From positions 15,438,001-15,502,000 of the forward strand of contig OZ231127.1 in NCBI GenBank assembly GCA_965153355.1: 64,000 nucleotides of DNA. The letters run 5' to 3'. The stretch is from Flaccisagitta enflata (lineage: Eukaryota > Chaetognatha > Sagittoidea > Aphragmophora). A program made the translations under genes and the position numbers. Under the pieces are notes generated by a model. That model had not been told where the DNA came from. It saw only the letters and a list, made by a program, of their open reading frames with translations, and ran no database searches. Below are positions 37,436 to 49,271 of this stretch, piece after piece (position 1 is the first letter of the stretch; every line of letters begins with the position of its first letter).

Positions 37436-38108
37436 TTGGGCAGCGGCCCCAAAGGGCCGATGTCCTGTAGGACACAGGGGTGAACTTCCAGACGTCCGTA
37501 CGTTCGTACGTCCGTACGTCCATACGTCCCCCCCCGAGGCCCCTCTCAGGCCCCAAATCAGCCCTCTCAAGCCCAAAATCTGCCCTCTGAAACCCAAAAT
37601 CAGCCCTCTCAGGCCCAAAACTCAACCCTCTCAGGCCCATAATCAGCCCTCTCAGGCCCAAAATCAGCCTCCTCAGACCAAAAAAAGTCCTCTCAGGCCC
37701 AAAATCAGCCCCTCAGCTCCAAAATTAGCTCTCTTATACCCTCAATCAGCCTTGTCAGGCTAAAAATCAAGCATTTCAGGCCTGAAACCAGCCCTATAAA
37801 ACCTAGAATCTGATCACTTGTGTCTCAATTCAGCCCTCAAAATAACCCTCTCAGGTCTCTAATCTTCCCTCATCCTTGATGCTATTCAACCCCTTGACCC
37901 CCAAATCAGCCCTTACATGCCTCATTACTGTGCTTCAATTGATCTAATCAGCCCTTTAATGTGCCTTCTCAGGACCTCTGGAAATTCACCCCTGTGTCCT
38001 ACAGGACATCGGCCCTTTGGGGCCGCTGCCCTGCTCTCACTCCACTTCTTCAGTTAATCACTCCAAGCAGGGTATCGGGTACCGCTGACCATGTGTAATC
38101 CTTGGATG
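37436..38108. mobile_element. Family C element, copy 2
   Basis: It starts GGGCAGCGGCCCCAAAGGGC then TGTCCTGTAGGACACAGGGG. A 21-bp minisatellite follows (AAAATCAGCCCTCTCAGGCC units, 37545 to about 37960, decaying rightward). The inverted hairpin is at 37985-38032 and the head motif in reverse is GGGTACCGCTGACCATGTG. This is the best copy for seeing both hairpins in full. Confidence 0.75.
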
Positions 38109-38159
38109 ACTAGTTTTTTCTTTTTTTCTTTTTTTTTCTTCTTCCTTTCTTTTTCTTCC

Positions 38160-38830
38160 ATTGTTCCTTGGTGTCCCGACAACTTTGGTATCCCGACAAC
38201 AGGGACTTCCATGGAAGTCCCGGAAGTCCCTCCTCCTACGCTGCTGGCTTGGACGAAGCTTTAATACGAGCATATTCCGGCAATAATAGATGAAACACAC
38301 TCCTCCCCTAGCCATAATGCTAGCTCTAACTCTAACCTTAAAACCATCCCTTAACCCATCCCTAACCTCACCCCTAACCCTTATTTAAAAGCCACTTAAA
38401 AAAGACTTGAAAGCAAAGGACGTCAAATATATCTTGAAGAATACCCCGCAATCCACCTTCCTATCTCTGTCCCATCGCCTTCCCATCCATCCATTTAGAT
38501 TTATTCATTCAAACACTACCTCTACATCTCTGTTGCCTCATGAGCTCTAGTCTTCCATCCCCTTTCCGCATTGTCATCTAGTTTTAAGAGTCACCTATTC
38601 AATATTCCACAATCTTCCTTCCCATCTCTGTTGGGCCTGTTGCCTCTTCAGGCCTCGACGCCCCCGGTTTTGTCTGTCGGCTTCGCTACTTCAGTATTCC
38701 AAAATCCACCTCCCGATCTCTGTTGCCCTTTCCGGGTCTAATCGCCCATTGCCTATCCCTTCTTGCCATTTAGATTTACTTATTGAAACATTCAACGTCC
38801 CCATCTCAGTTGCCCCATGAGGTTGTTGTT
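38160..38830. repeat. Dispersed repeat with telomere-like tract and diverged 85-bp satellite units
   Basis: CCTAACCC-like units at 38325-38385, then TTTAAAAGCCACTTAAAAAA as in 17550. From 38440 diverged units of the CCCCATCTC..TTGCC..GAGGTCT satellite follow. Confidence 0.55.
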
Positions 38831-38848
38831 GTTGTTGTTGTTGTTGTT
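38822..38848. repeat. (GTT)9 microsatellite
   Basis: Nine GTT units. Confidence 0.9.
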
Positions 38849-39381
38849 ACCACTTCGAGAAGTGAAAATTTCCCATACTTTCGTACAGTAAGGGGCGTTC
38901 TGCCTGCCAAGAGTAGCGACAGTCACGCAGATCCACCATTCCCATGAGTAGGGTTCTAATACGAAAACAGCTAAAATGTTTGAAAATGGCCTCCAGCACA
39001 TGGATTGGCTCGTATTTACATGGGTCCCACGAATTACAGTCATAAATGTCACTTGGGACTCATTTCAAATCGCCTGGAGTAGTGTAAGTGAGCGGTATCT
39101 GCCACTAAGTTTCTGGCACTTTTTTTTCTCCAGGAAGATGGAGCAATACCGTGTTTTGCAATGAGTCGAGATGAGCAGATACACGCTAAAAACCTACCAG
39201 ACAATTAATATCGATACCGGTGGTGATGCTGGCACCACCTAGGTTTTCCGTTAATGATAAGATTTGAGTGTTGGTAGAATTTTAGGCAAGATATATGGGT
39301 CATCTTTCACTTGGAAATTCACATCGGTTTATAAGTTGATAATCAATCACATTTTCCGTTTGAATTCAAATTGTACAACCA

Positions 39382-39634
<253 letters not shown>

Positions 39635-39825
39635 GCAGGCCCGCAGACCCGCACTCACTGAATTCGAACATAACAAGGCTGGATATCAGGCTACCCCGGT
39701 CGTAGACTGATGGGCAGGGGCCGCATTTAGGTCATTTAAGCATTTAGGGAGAAACAGTGAGACCTAAGACCGCAAATACAAAGACAGGTAGAATGTGACG
39801 GAACAACCAAGCGTAGCAGCCAACT

Positions 39826-40552
39826 AACAAGGCCGGTAACACGGGCCAAGACGGCGCCTGGCGTTATCAATTCTTAGACCTATCCCTAGCTCTATCCGAC
39901 CTACCCCAAGCTCTATTTACCTAACTTTAGAGGAATATGACAATAAATGAAATTACAAATAACATAAATGATGAACGAGATGAGTTTGCATAAGATGTTA
40001 AACATTTTCTGCGATTTTCCACTCGAACTGACCAAAAGACCGATGGACTGGCTCTATGAAGCCTAACCGTAGCAGGATATGATAATGAAGGAAATAACAA
40101 GTAGCGCGAATGATGATTGAAATGATTTTTAATGAGATTTTAGACATTTTCTGCGATTTTTCACTCTAAAGCAACAAACCGACCGACAGATCGACAAATT
40201 GGCAATTTGAAACCTAACCGTAGCTGAATATGATGATGAAGGAAATGACGAGTAACATGAATTATGATTTAAATGATTTTTATGGATATTTTAAACATTT
40301 TATGCGATTTTTCACTCTAGAGCAACGATTTGACGGACAGACCGACGGACTGGCTCTATAAAGCCTAACCATAGCTGAATATGATAATGAAGGAAATGAC
40401 GAGTAGTGTAGCATGAATGATGCTTCATATGAGTTTTAAGGAGATTTTAAACATTTTCTGCAATTTTTCACTCCGCGTGACCAACCCACCAACCGACTGA
40501 CCAACCAACCGACCGAGCCTCATATAGAGATGCTATTGCGCACCTAAAAAAA
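39826..40552 (+). mobile_element. Family A element with tandem 151-bp core
   Basis: The left end is AACAAGGCCGGTAACACGGG. The interior has four tandem units (alignment points 39939, 40081, 40232, 40383; period 142, 151, 151), each carrying TGAAGGAAAT and ACATTTTCTGCGATTTTTCA and ending in a GACCGAC-type microsatellite. The right end TATAGAGATGCTATTGCGCA-CCT is followed by AAAAAAA. The architecture (end motif, tandem core, tetranucleotide microsatellite, palindromic end) resembles pearl elements of bivalves and mini-me/helentron-associated elements of insects. Confidence 0.7.
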
Positions 40553-40682
40553 AGAAGCTGTTGTCATTGTAAGTACAGCTACCTCGCTGGCTACGTCAGT
40601 TGGACCTAGCTTGCTCCACCAGACTATAAGTCGAAAATTTGAAAGTTCCTGACATGTATAAACTAATTTCATTTTAAAACAA

Positions 40683-40940
40683 AACAAGGTCAAGCAGGCC
40701 AAACGTTTGAATGAATATTTTTTTTAGGAATGCATTTTTTTTATGAATGAATGTCATTTATGAATGAATAAAGGATTTAATGAATGAATCACTAAATGTA
40801 TGCTACTTTTACTGGGTAGAACCATGTTATTGTTGAAAAAAAGCATGATTTTGATGTTTTTATTGAATGCGTTACCAACCAACTAACCAACCGAACAACC
40901 AACACAGCCTATTGTAGTGATACGACGACGCATCTAAAAA
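40683..40940 (+). mobile_element. Family A element, complete short copy
   Basis: AACAAGGTCAAGCAGGCC at the left; a CCAACCAACC microsatellite and GTAGTGATACGACGACGCATCT-like palindromic end with AAAAA at the right. Confidence 0.55.
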
Positions 40941-41439
40941 GATGTTTTCATAAGGACGCAACGTGTAGCTCGTTTGAGTCTATTCTGTGTCAATTTCGTG
41001 ATGGTATTTATGGTTCTTATAATTGTGCTCGGCATAGGCTTACAGACTTGACTCTCGCCATCCTTCGCCACATAGAAAATAATTTCCGAAAACAGATTTG
41101 AATTCCCCGTTAGCTAATCTACAAGGTGGTACGCCGTGTTTTAGCGAGTTGGCCTCAATCTAACCTCAGGAGGTGATCATCGAAGCCCTCCTCCATTCTC
41201 TTTCAATTTCTTTAAAATTTCATCGAAAAAAATTCACAGGATCAGGCAATAATGCGTTTCCAAGTAATTCAGAATGAAAACTGATCAAATACCTATCGTA
41301 TTTATTCATATTTAACATAGCAAAGGTGATAAAAAAATTACGACATCTTTTTTTTCACTCCATTTCTTCCTGGTTTCCCGCTGCTTAGTTCCCTACCATG
41401 AGGTCTAATCTCCCCCTTCCCTTTGTTCCACTTAGATTC

Positions 41440-43590
41440 ATTTATTGAAACATTCAACTTCCCCATCTTTGTTGCCCCATGAGGTCTCATCTCCCTGCGC
41501 CTTCCCATCTTGCCACTTAAATTGACCTATTGAATATTCCACAATCCCCCTCCCCATCTCTGTTGTCCCATGAGGTCTAATCTCCCTTTGTCTTCCCTTC
41601 TTGCCACTTGGATTCATTCATTCAAACATTCAACCTCCCCATCTCATTTGCCCCATGAGGTCTCATCTCCCTTCGCCTTCCCTTCTTGCCACTTGGATTC
41701 TTTCATTCAAACATTCAACCTCCCCATCTCAGTTGCTCCATGAGGTCTCATCTCCCATCGCCCTCCCTTCTTGCCACTTGGATTCATTTATTCATTCATT
41801 CAAACATTCAACCTCCCCATCTCAGTTGCTCCATGAGGTCTCATCTCCCATCGCCCTCCCTTCTTGCCACTTGGATTCATTTATTCATTCATTCAAACAT
41901 TCAACCTCCCCATCTCAGTTGCCCCATGAGGTCTCATCTCCCTTCGCCTTCCCTTCTTGCCACTTGGATTCTTTCATTCAAACATTCAACCTCCCCATCT
42001 CAGTTGCCCCATGAGGTCTCATCTCCCATCGCCTTCCCTTCTGGCCACTTGGATTCATTTATTCATTCATTCAAACATTCAACCTCCCCATGTCAGTTGC
42101 CCCATGAGGTCTTATCTCCCATCGCCCTCCCTTCTTGCCACTTGGATTCATTTATTCATTCATTCAAACATTCAACCTCCCCATCTTTGTTGTCCCATGA
42201 GGTCCCATCTCCCATCGCCTTCCTTCCCGCCACTTTGATTCATTCATTCAAACATTCAACCTCCCCATCTCATTTGCCCCATGAGGTCTCATCTCCCATT
42301 GCCTTCCCTTCTCGCCACTTGGATTCATTCATTCAAACATTCAACCTCCCCATCTCAGTTGCCCCATGAGGTCTCATCTTCCATCGCCTTCCCTTCTTGC
42401 CACTTAGATTCATTCATTCAAACATATGACTTTTTGGGCAGCGGCCCCAAAGGAGTCGATGACCTATGCTTTCACACATATGGGGGATTTTCTCCTCCTC
42501 CTCCAGGCTAGGATTTAGGCCTTGAGGCTAGGATTTGGGCCTTGAGGCTGGGATTTGGGCCTCAAGACTGGGATTTGGGCCTTGAGACTAGAATTTGGGC
42601 CTTGAGACTGGGATTTGAAGGGGAGGGACGGAGGAGGAGGAGGAGGAGGAGAAAATCCCCCATATGTGTGAAAGCATAGGTCATCGACCCCTTCGGGGCC
42701 GCTGCCCTGCTCCCCCCTCAACTTCAACCACAACCAACTTAGGCAGGGCACGGGTACCGCTGACCATCTAACGCTTTTGCGACTATTAATTAATATTGCT
42801 AGTGTCAGTTCTTCCACCAGTACATTAGTAATCTTTGATTGTCACTTTTGTAAGAGATTTTGTGTATACTAAATGGTATAGGCCTATCCAAACCTGTACT
42901 AATTAGGTATGCGGTCAAGCTGATGGATTTTTCAGGTAAGCATTTCTTTTGATAATCGTAAAGGATAGTTGTGAGCAATTCGGAGTTAACACCATTGAAA
43001 GCTTGCAAGGCTTTCATCCTTTGTAAATTGGAGAATTCTGGCCTCCTTTTGTAAGGGCAATGTTGTTTCAACTTTCATACAACCTCCCCATCCCAGTTGC
43101 CCCATGAGGTCTTATCTCCCTTTGCCTTCCCTTCTCGCCACTTGGATTCATTCATTCAAACATTCAACCACCCCATCTAAGTTGCCCATGAGGTCTCATC
43201 TCCCTTTGCCTTCCCTTCTCGCCACTTGGATTCATTCATTCAAACATTCAACCTCCCCATCTCAGTTGCCCATGAGGTCTCATCTCCCTGGGTCTTCCCT
43301 TCTCGCCACTTGGATTCATTCATTCAAACATTCAACCACCCCATCTCAGTTGCCCATGAGGTCTCATCTCCCTTTGCCTTCCCTTCTCGCCACTTGGATT
43401 CATTCATTCAAACATTCAACCTCCCCATCCCAGTTGCCCCATGAGGTCTTATCTCCCTTTGCCTTCCCTTCTCGCCACTTGGATTCATTCATTCAAACAT
43501 TCAACCTCCCCATCTCAGTTGCCCATGAGGTCTCATCTCCCTTCGCCTTCCCTTCTTGCCACTTGGTTTCATTTATTCAAATGTTCATTC
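41440..43590. repeat. 85/93-bp satellite array, interrupted
   Basis: Head-to-tail units run at 41440-42424 and 43079-43590: TTGCCACTTGGATTCATTCA, AACATTCAACCTCCCCATCT, AGTTGCCCCATGAGGTCTCA, CATCGCCTTCCCTTC. Some units carry an extra 8 bp (ATTCATTT). Several ORFs across it are repeat shadows. Positions 42425-43078 are an insertion. Confidence 0.9.
42425..43078. mobile_element. Insertion in the satellite: family C copy 3 plus about 290 bp with a coding-like remnant
   Basis: 42435-42788 is family C: GGGCAGCGGCCCCAAAGG, a GGGATTTGGGCCTTGAGACT-type 21-bp minisatellite, the inverted hairpin and the reversed head motif CGGGTACCGCTGACC. 42790-43078 is different; on the minus strand (43071-42805) an 88-codon frame reads RRPEFSNLQRMKALQAF..., ordinary in composition but not recognised. 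The satellite phase resumes at ACAACCTCCCC. Confidence 0.65.
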
Positions 43591-43591
43591 G

Positions 43592-44197
43592 CGCGCGCCA
43601 AACACAAAAGACGCGCAAATGGAGTCTTTGAAAAGATCCAATTTGCCTCGAATTTTGTAGTAAGACCCGACCAGTCTACATTTCACTCACAAAAACCAAA
43701 ACACAGTTGCGCACTTAAATCGGACCTGACATTACGGTAAAGAAGTTGTTTTATGATATATCGTCATCATCCCCTGTAACTTAACAAGCCATATACACGA
43801 CACCCCAGTCGCGGAAGGGTATGCAAAAACTCCGATAGCAAATGTCAAATAACACCTCAGTAGATTTGAAAAGAACGTGGACCAACTGATGAACCAAACG
43901 ACAGACCGACAGACCAACTTATTGCTTGTGCATCCGGCCTAGTCAGTGAGGGCTCACAAGGCCCTCTTCCATATTTTTCAGTGTGGGAATAGTGAGGGAT
44001 ATTGTTTCACTTGTCATAGATATCATTTGGACAACGGAAATGTTACTAAGTGGGCGTGTTAGGAAGGTAGGCAACTGTTGTTGCGGTAGAGTCGACAAAA
44101 AAGAAACTAGGCAAAAAAGTAAACTAATCTGACCAAAACTTTTTCTTTCTTTGCTTCATGATTAGATATGATATCGGGTTTTGCTTTTCATTTTCAG
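43592..44197. other. Intronic spacer with a decayed family A end
   Basis: GACAGACCGACAGACCAACT at 43900-43920 looks like a worn family A microsatellite. Nothing else is recognised before the exon at 44198. Confidence 0.35.
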
Positions 44198-44284
44198 TGA
44201 TTCTGGACAGGAAGATGACGACGACTCTTCCATCGAATACGACTCCTCACCAACAGCTTCACCCCCGAGAGCAGTGACACCCGG
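44198..44284 (+). CDS. Acidic exon of the split gene
   Basis: The acceptor GCTTTTCATTTTCAG|T is strong and the donor is CCCGG|GTTAGT. With one leading base the exon encodes DSGQEDDDDSSIEYDSSPTA and then SPPRAVTP, ending in phase 2. Joined to the 22357-22837 exon it reads …HTSSSDSGQEDDDD…, and to the 47533 exon …RAVTPGCAST…. The acidic stretch and SP sites fit a phosphorylated disordered region. Its 3' end and donor are the founder of the satellite that follows. Confidence 0.6.
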
Positions 44285-46100
44285 GTTAGTGAACAATCAA
44301 TTAGATGAGTGAATTGGAGAAATGAGCGAGATTGGCTGTATCAACATAAACCAACATGCTACATTTGAGAGAAGTGATACCCAGGTAGGTTTACATTAGA
44401 TGAATGAATTGGAGAAATGAGTGAGATTGGCTGTATCACTAAACAAACAGCTTCACCCCCAAAAGCAGTGACACCCGGGTTAGTGAACAATCTATTAGAT
44501 GAATGAATTGGATAAGTGAGATTGGCTGTATCACTAAATGATCAGCTTCATCTCAGAGAGCAGTGTTCCCCGTTTAGTGAACAATCAATTGGATGAATGA
44601 ATTGGAGAAATGAGTGAGATTGGCTGTATCACTAAACAAAGAGCTTCACCTCTGAGAGCAGTGACACCCGGGTTAGTGAACAATCAATTAGATGAATGAA
44701 TTGGATGAATGAGTGAGATTGGCTGTATCACTAAACAAACAGCTTCACCTCCGAGAGCACCCGGCACCCGGGTTAGTGAACAATAAATTGATGACAGAAT
44801 TATTTGAATGTATGAGTGAGATTGGCTGTATCACTAAGCGAACAGCTTCACCCCCAAAAGCAGTGACAACTGGCTTAGTGAACAATCAATTAGATGAATG
44901 AATTAGATGAATGAGTGAGATTGGCTGTATCACTAAACAAACAGCTTCACCTCTGAGAGCAGTGATACCCGGGTTCGTGAACAATCAATTGGATGAATGA
45001 ATTGGAGAAATGAGTGAGATTGGCTGTATCACTAAACAAACAGCTTCACCTCTGAGAGCAGTGATACCCAGGTTAGTGAATAACCAATTAGATGAATGAA
45101 TTGAAGAAATGAGTGGTATTGGCTGTATCACTAAACAAACAGCTTGACCTCCAAGACCAAAGGCACCCGGGTTAGTGAACAATCAATTGATGACAGAATG
45201 ATTTGAATGTATGAGTGAGATTGGCTGTATCACTAAGCAAACAGCTTCACCCCCAAAAGCAGTGACAACCGGGTTAGTGAACAATCAATTAGCTGAATGA
45301 ATTGGACGAGTGAGTGAGATTGGCTCTATCTCTAAACAAACAGCTTCACCCCCAAGAGTAGTGACCCCCGGGTTAGTGAACAATCAATTGAATGAATGAA
45401 TTGGATGAATGAGTGAGATTGGCTGTATCACTAAACAAACAGCTTCATGCCCAAGAGCAGTAACATTCGGATTAGTGAACAATCAATTAATGATAGAATG
45501 AATGAAAATAGCTGTATCACTGAAGCAACATGAAACAACTACACCTCAGAGAGCAGTGACACCCGGGTCAGCGATCATTAGATGAATGATTGAATGAATC
45601 AAAATTGCTACATCGCTAAACCAACAGGCAACAACTACATCTCAGAGAGCAGTGACACCTAGGTTGGCGATCATTCAATGAAAGATTGAATGAATGATAG
45701 CTGAATCACTGTAAACAAAAAACTACACCTCAGAGAGCGGTGACACCCAGATCAGCCATCATTAGTCGAATGATTGAATGAATGAAAATAGTTGTATCTC
45801 TGTAAACTAACAGCTTCACCTCAGAGAGCAGTGACCCCCAGGTCAGCAATCATTAGATGAATGATAATTCAATGAATGAAAATCGCGTCACTAAACCAAC
45901 AGCTTCACCCCCGAGAGCAGTGACACCCAGGTTAGCGAATATTCGATGAATGATTGAATGAATGATAATAGCTGTATCACTGTAAACCAACAGCTTCACC
46001 CTAGAGAGCAGTGACGACAGCGAACATTCGATGAATGATTGAATGAACGAGATTGGCTGACACTGTCGATCTTAAACAGTTTTACCTTAAAAAGCAGTGA
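44262..46100. repeat. 95-103-bp satellite derived from an exon end and its 5' splice site
   Basis: About 19 tandem units each contain AACAGCTTCACCCCCGAGAG, CAGTGACACCCGGGTTAGTG, AACAATCAATTAGATGAATG and GAGATTGGCTGTATCACTAA. The first half is the last part of the exon at 44198-44284 plus its donor GTTAGT; the second half is early intron. Units diverge to the right (from about 45480). Confidence 0.85.
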
Positions 46101-46267
46101 CAGGTAAGTGAACAACTAATGGAGGATTGAATAAGAGTAATCGACTCTGATATTAATGAATGTGTAAAGGTCGGATTAAACAAAATTAAAAAAAAAAAGT
46201 TCCGGGATTGTTCGAGGCCGAAATTGAGCCAAAGACTAATGAGAAGCTCCACAAACCACTGTCAAAT

Positions 46268-46478
46268 AACAAGTGAGAGTAACGCAGGGTTACTATGTCG
46301 TCGCAGCCGGGTGGGCAGGGGCGTACAACCCCCTTCGGCATCCCCCTTTCAACATACACGCATACATATATAGAGAGAGCCGAAAAACGCGTTTCTACGC
46401 TTTTTTACTCAAATATTATGGACCAAGACCGACGGATGAACCGACGGACTAAGCCTTTTCTAGAATTGACTAAAAATG
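46268..46478 (+). mobile_element. Family A element, subfamily 2, diverged
   Basis: AACAAGTGAGAGTAACGCAG, GTCGTCGCAGCCGGGTGGGC, GACCGACGGATGAACCGACG and a decayed end CTAGAATTGACTAAAAATG. Confidence 0.55.
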
Positions 46479-46589
46479 AAAAAAGTGAGAGAAAAAAAAA
46501 AAATAAAAGAAAAATAAAAGACGTCACCATGAATCGAATTTTTCAATTAGCAAATGACGCCGAGTCGGAAACTGTGAAGTGAATAGAAA

Positions 46590-46853
<264 letters not shown>

Positions 46854-46929
46854 AAATCAGATACACAGACAGGCAGAGTGAGTCGGAGCGAGGTCATTAG
46901 ACCAACGTCACGTGCGTCGGCCCTTTCAG

Positions 46930-47136
46930 AATAAAGTCGGACAGACAGACGGACAAACTTTTTTTTTCAAAGAAACATTTGAGCTAACTGTTCAATCGTT
47001 CAAGTTTGTTCTCTAACATTCAAAAATGTAAAAAACCTTTAAAATGACTTGGTGATTGACAAACCCACGGACCGACAGACGGGCTGACGGACCGACTAAA
47101 AAGTGGCTTATAGAGTCGCCTAGCACGCGACTTAAT
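46930..47136 (+). mobile_element. Family A palindromic end with microsatellite
   Basis: CGGACAGACAGACGGAC, a second GACCGACAGACGGGCTGACG stretch and TATAGAGTCGCCTAGCACGC-GACTTAA at the right. Confidence 0.55.
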
Positions 47137-47351
47137 TTGCGAGACAGCGAATGTCCTATTGATTAAAAATTGAACTTACAGCAATCAGAGGTTGCATCTT
47201 CCAAGTCAGCCAACGACACAATTTCGATGTGATGAGTAGCTTTTGAATGTTTTTATTTTACTTTTATATGTTAAGTTTATTTCTCAAAAACGTTTTCCTA
47301 AAGTTTTTTGTAAGATACTTTTTGTTGCACATTTCATATAGTCTGTCTCTC

Positions 47352-47476
<125 letters not shown>

Positions 47477-47532
47477 GTTACGTTGTCCAACTTTCTTAGG
47501 ATTCACAGGAATTTGTTTTAATTTTCTTTCAG

Positions 47533-47625
47533 TTGCGCTTCAACTTACTACTCCAAGTCCACTCTTCCTCCTCCTCCTCCTCACCCGTCTGCTCATCGAC
47601 TTCACCGGAAAGCTTCGGGACGAAG
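47533..47625 (+). CDS. Pro-rich exon of the split gene
   Basis: Between AATTTTCTTTCAG|T and GACGAAG|GTAAAT. With one leading base it encodes CASTYYSKSTLPPPPPPHPS and then AHRLHRKASGR, ending in phase 2. Joined on the right it gives …GRRSPTGFRTS…. A six-Pro run is a possible SH3/WW/EVH1 ligand (inference). All three frames are open, so the frame is chosen from phase matching with both neighbours. Confidence 0.55.
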
Positions 47626-47769
47626 GTAAATCCATGTTTACCTTTTTAGGTAACGTCATTCTGAACCTTGTTAAGACGAAGGTAACGTCGTGTTAAATCT
47701 GTTTTGGTTGTAGATAAACAGATGGACGGACGGGCATGTGCGCTACAGGGTTGAAGGTCAAATGATTTA

Positions 47770-49099
47770 TACACTTTTTTTATTTTATAAGAACCAAGTT
47801 TATAAGAACGTTAGGCTTCAAATCATCAAAAATTTAAGAACATGCTAAGAACATTCAAAGGCTTTATTTCTTCAAAAATTTAAGAACATTAAGCTTAAAA
47901 TCTTAAAAATTTAAGAACATTTTTTCTCTGGGCTTTTTTCAATCGATTGTTCTTTGTAAATCAAGAGAATCTGTTCAGCAAATCAAGTTCCACTTTATAT
48001 AGTATATATCTTTCTACTTTTACCAGTAATGGCGATTGTCGCCGTGAGGAAAAAAGTCGTAAGCATTGGTCACTTTTCACCAAGCTTTTGTCTTTAGTCA
48101 CTACAAATCTTTTTTTTTTATCAGATCAAATCAATAGCAATTGTATGTATTGATTGCACTGAAAATCAGAGAAAAATAGGACAGAGCCAAATGAGCTAGA
48201 TGAGCTAAAATGCTCAAAATCACTCAACCAGACAATCAGCTATGCTCACTGATATACTTTCCTGTATTTACATGCTCCCATCAAAACATTTATTTATCCC
48301 ATTAAAAATTAGAGAAAAAAAAACTGAGCTAAATGAGCTAAGTGAGCTAAAATGCTGAAAAACACCCTCACAGATAATAGTTATGCTCACTGATATGCTT
48401 TTTTGTATCTGCTTTCTTAAACATGTATCAAAATATCTATTCATTTATCACATTAAAAAAAAAACTGAGCTAAATGAGCTAAATGAGCTAGAATCCTCCA
48501 AAACACCCTCGGAGATGAGCAGCTATGCTCATAAACATGTTTTCTTGTATTTGCATGCTCAAACAAACATAAATACACTCCTTTTTTGATCCTACTCAAA
48601 ATCATAAAAAATCAAAAAAAATTCAATTCGCAATTTTCATAAATAAATCTTTAAAAAATCATTACGCGAAAAATATATGTCGTAGAGCATTCTGCTTGGC
48701 GCCAAATGAAAGAGAATTATTAAATTTACTTACCCTATCAATTTCATTGGAGGCCCCATTCGCTCGGTGGAGATTCCCAACTTTCCCATAAGAAAGTGAA
48801 AACCCTGTTTCTCTTGAATATGTCAAAAAGTCGAAGACTGACTTCGACTTTTTTCCCGATTAATCTTTTTATTCACTTATAATGTTTAAACCTGCTGCTT
48901 TGTTATTTCATTGTCATTTTCCTTCATTTTCTTATTAATAACAAACATAAGATAATTAAAAATGTTCTTAATTGAAGGTTAAAAAGTGTGTTTAAATTAA
49001 GAACAATTTAAGAACGTTCAAGCCTTGAAACCGCTCAAAATTTAAGAACATTGAAGGCTTGCTCAAAAAATGACGTTCTTATAAAATAAAAAAAGTGTA
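47770..49099. mobile_element. TA-flanked element (copy 1), split by a Helitron-like insertion
   Basis: Ends CACTTTTTTTATTTTATAA (47772 on) and the inverse (to 49097), flanked by TA. Without 48023-48859 it is about 490 bp and collinear, in reverse, with the intact copy at 53535-54023. Inside are repeated TTTAAGAACAT motifs. TA duplication and inverted ends fit a Tc1/mariner-type MITE (inference). Confidence 0.75.
48023..48859 (-). mobile_element. Helitron-like non-autonomous element, copy 1
   Basis: Read on the minus strand it starts TCGGGAAAAAAGTCGAAGTC and ends GGCGACAATCGCCATTACTGG-type sequence: a TC start, a GGCGA-CAA-TCGCC hairpin, then a CTGG (CTRR) end. It lies between A (48022) and T (48860) with no target duplication: the same site is uninterrupted in the copy at 53535 (junction 53772/53773). 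It contains three tandem units of about 150 bp (48170-48590) with AATGAGCTA..CTATGCTCA. No Rep/helicase is encoded. Confidence 0.65.
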
Positions 49100-49271
49100 C
49101 TAGTAATGGCGTCTGTCGCTGTGAGGAAAAAAGTTGTAAGCATTGATCATTTTTCACCATGCTTTTATCTTCACTTACTGAAATTCTTTTATTTGTTGGA
49201 TCAAATCAAAAGCAATAGTATGTATTGATTGCACTGAAAATCAGAGAAAAATAGGACTGAGCCAAATGAGC

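Noticed and set aside
37436-38032. GC-rich hairpins as bacterial-type terminators
   Set aside because: They occur as inverted ends of a dispersed eukaryotic repeat and not downstream of genes.
41601-42369. 227-codon ORF with repeats of about 28 residues
   Set aside because: It follows the satellite: frames interchange between neighbouring ORFs as the unit length changes from 85 to 93.
44198-46110. CRISPR-like array (regular repeats)
   Set aside because: Tandem units are contiguous with no unique spacers, in a eukaryotic intron.
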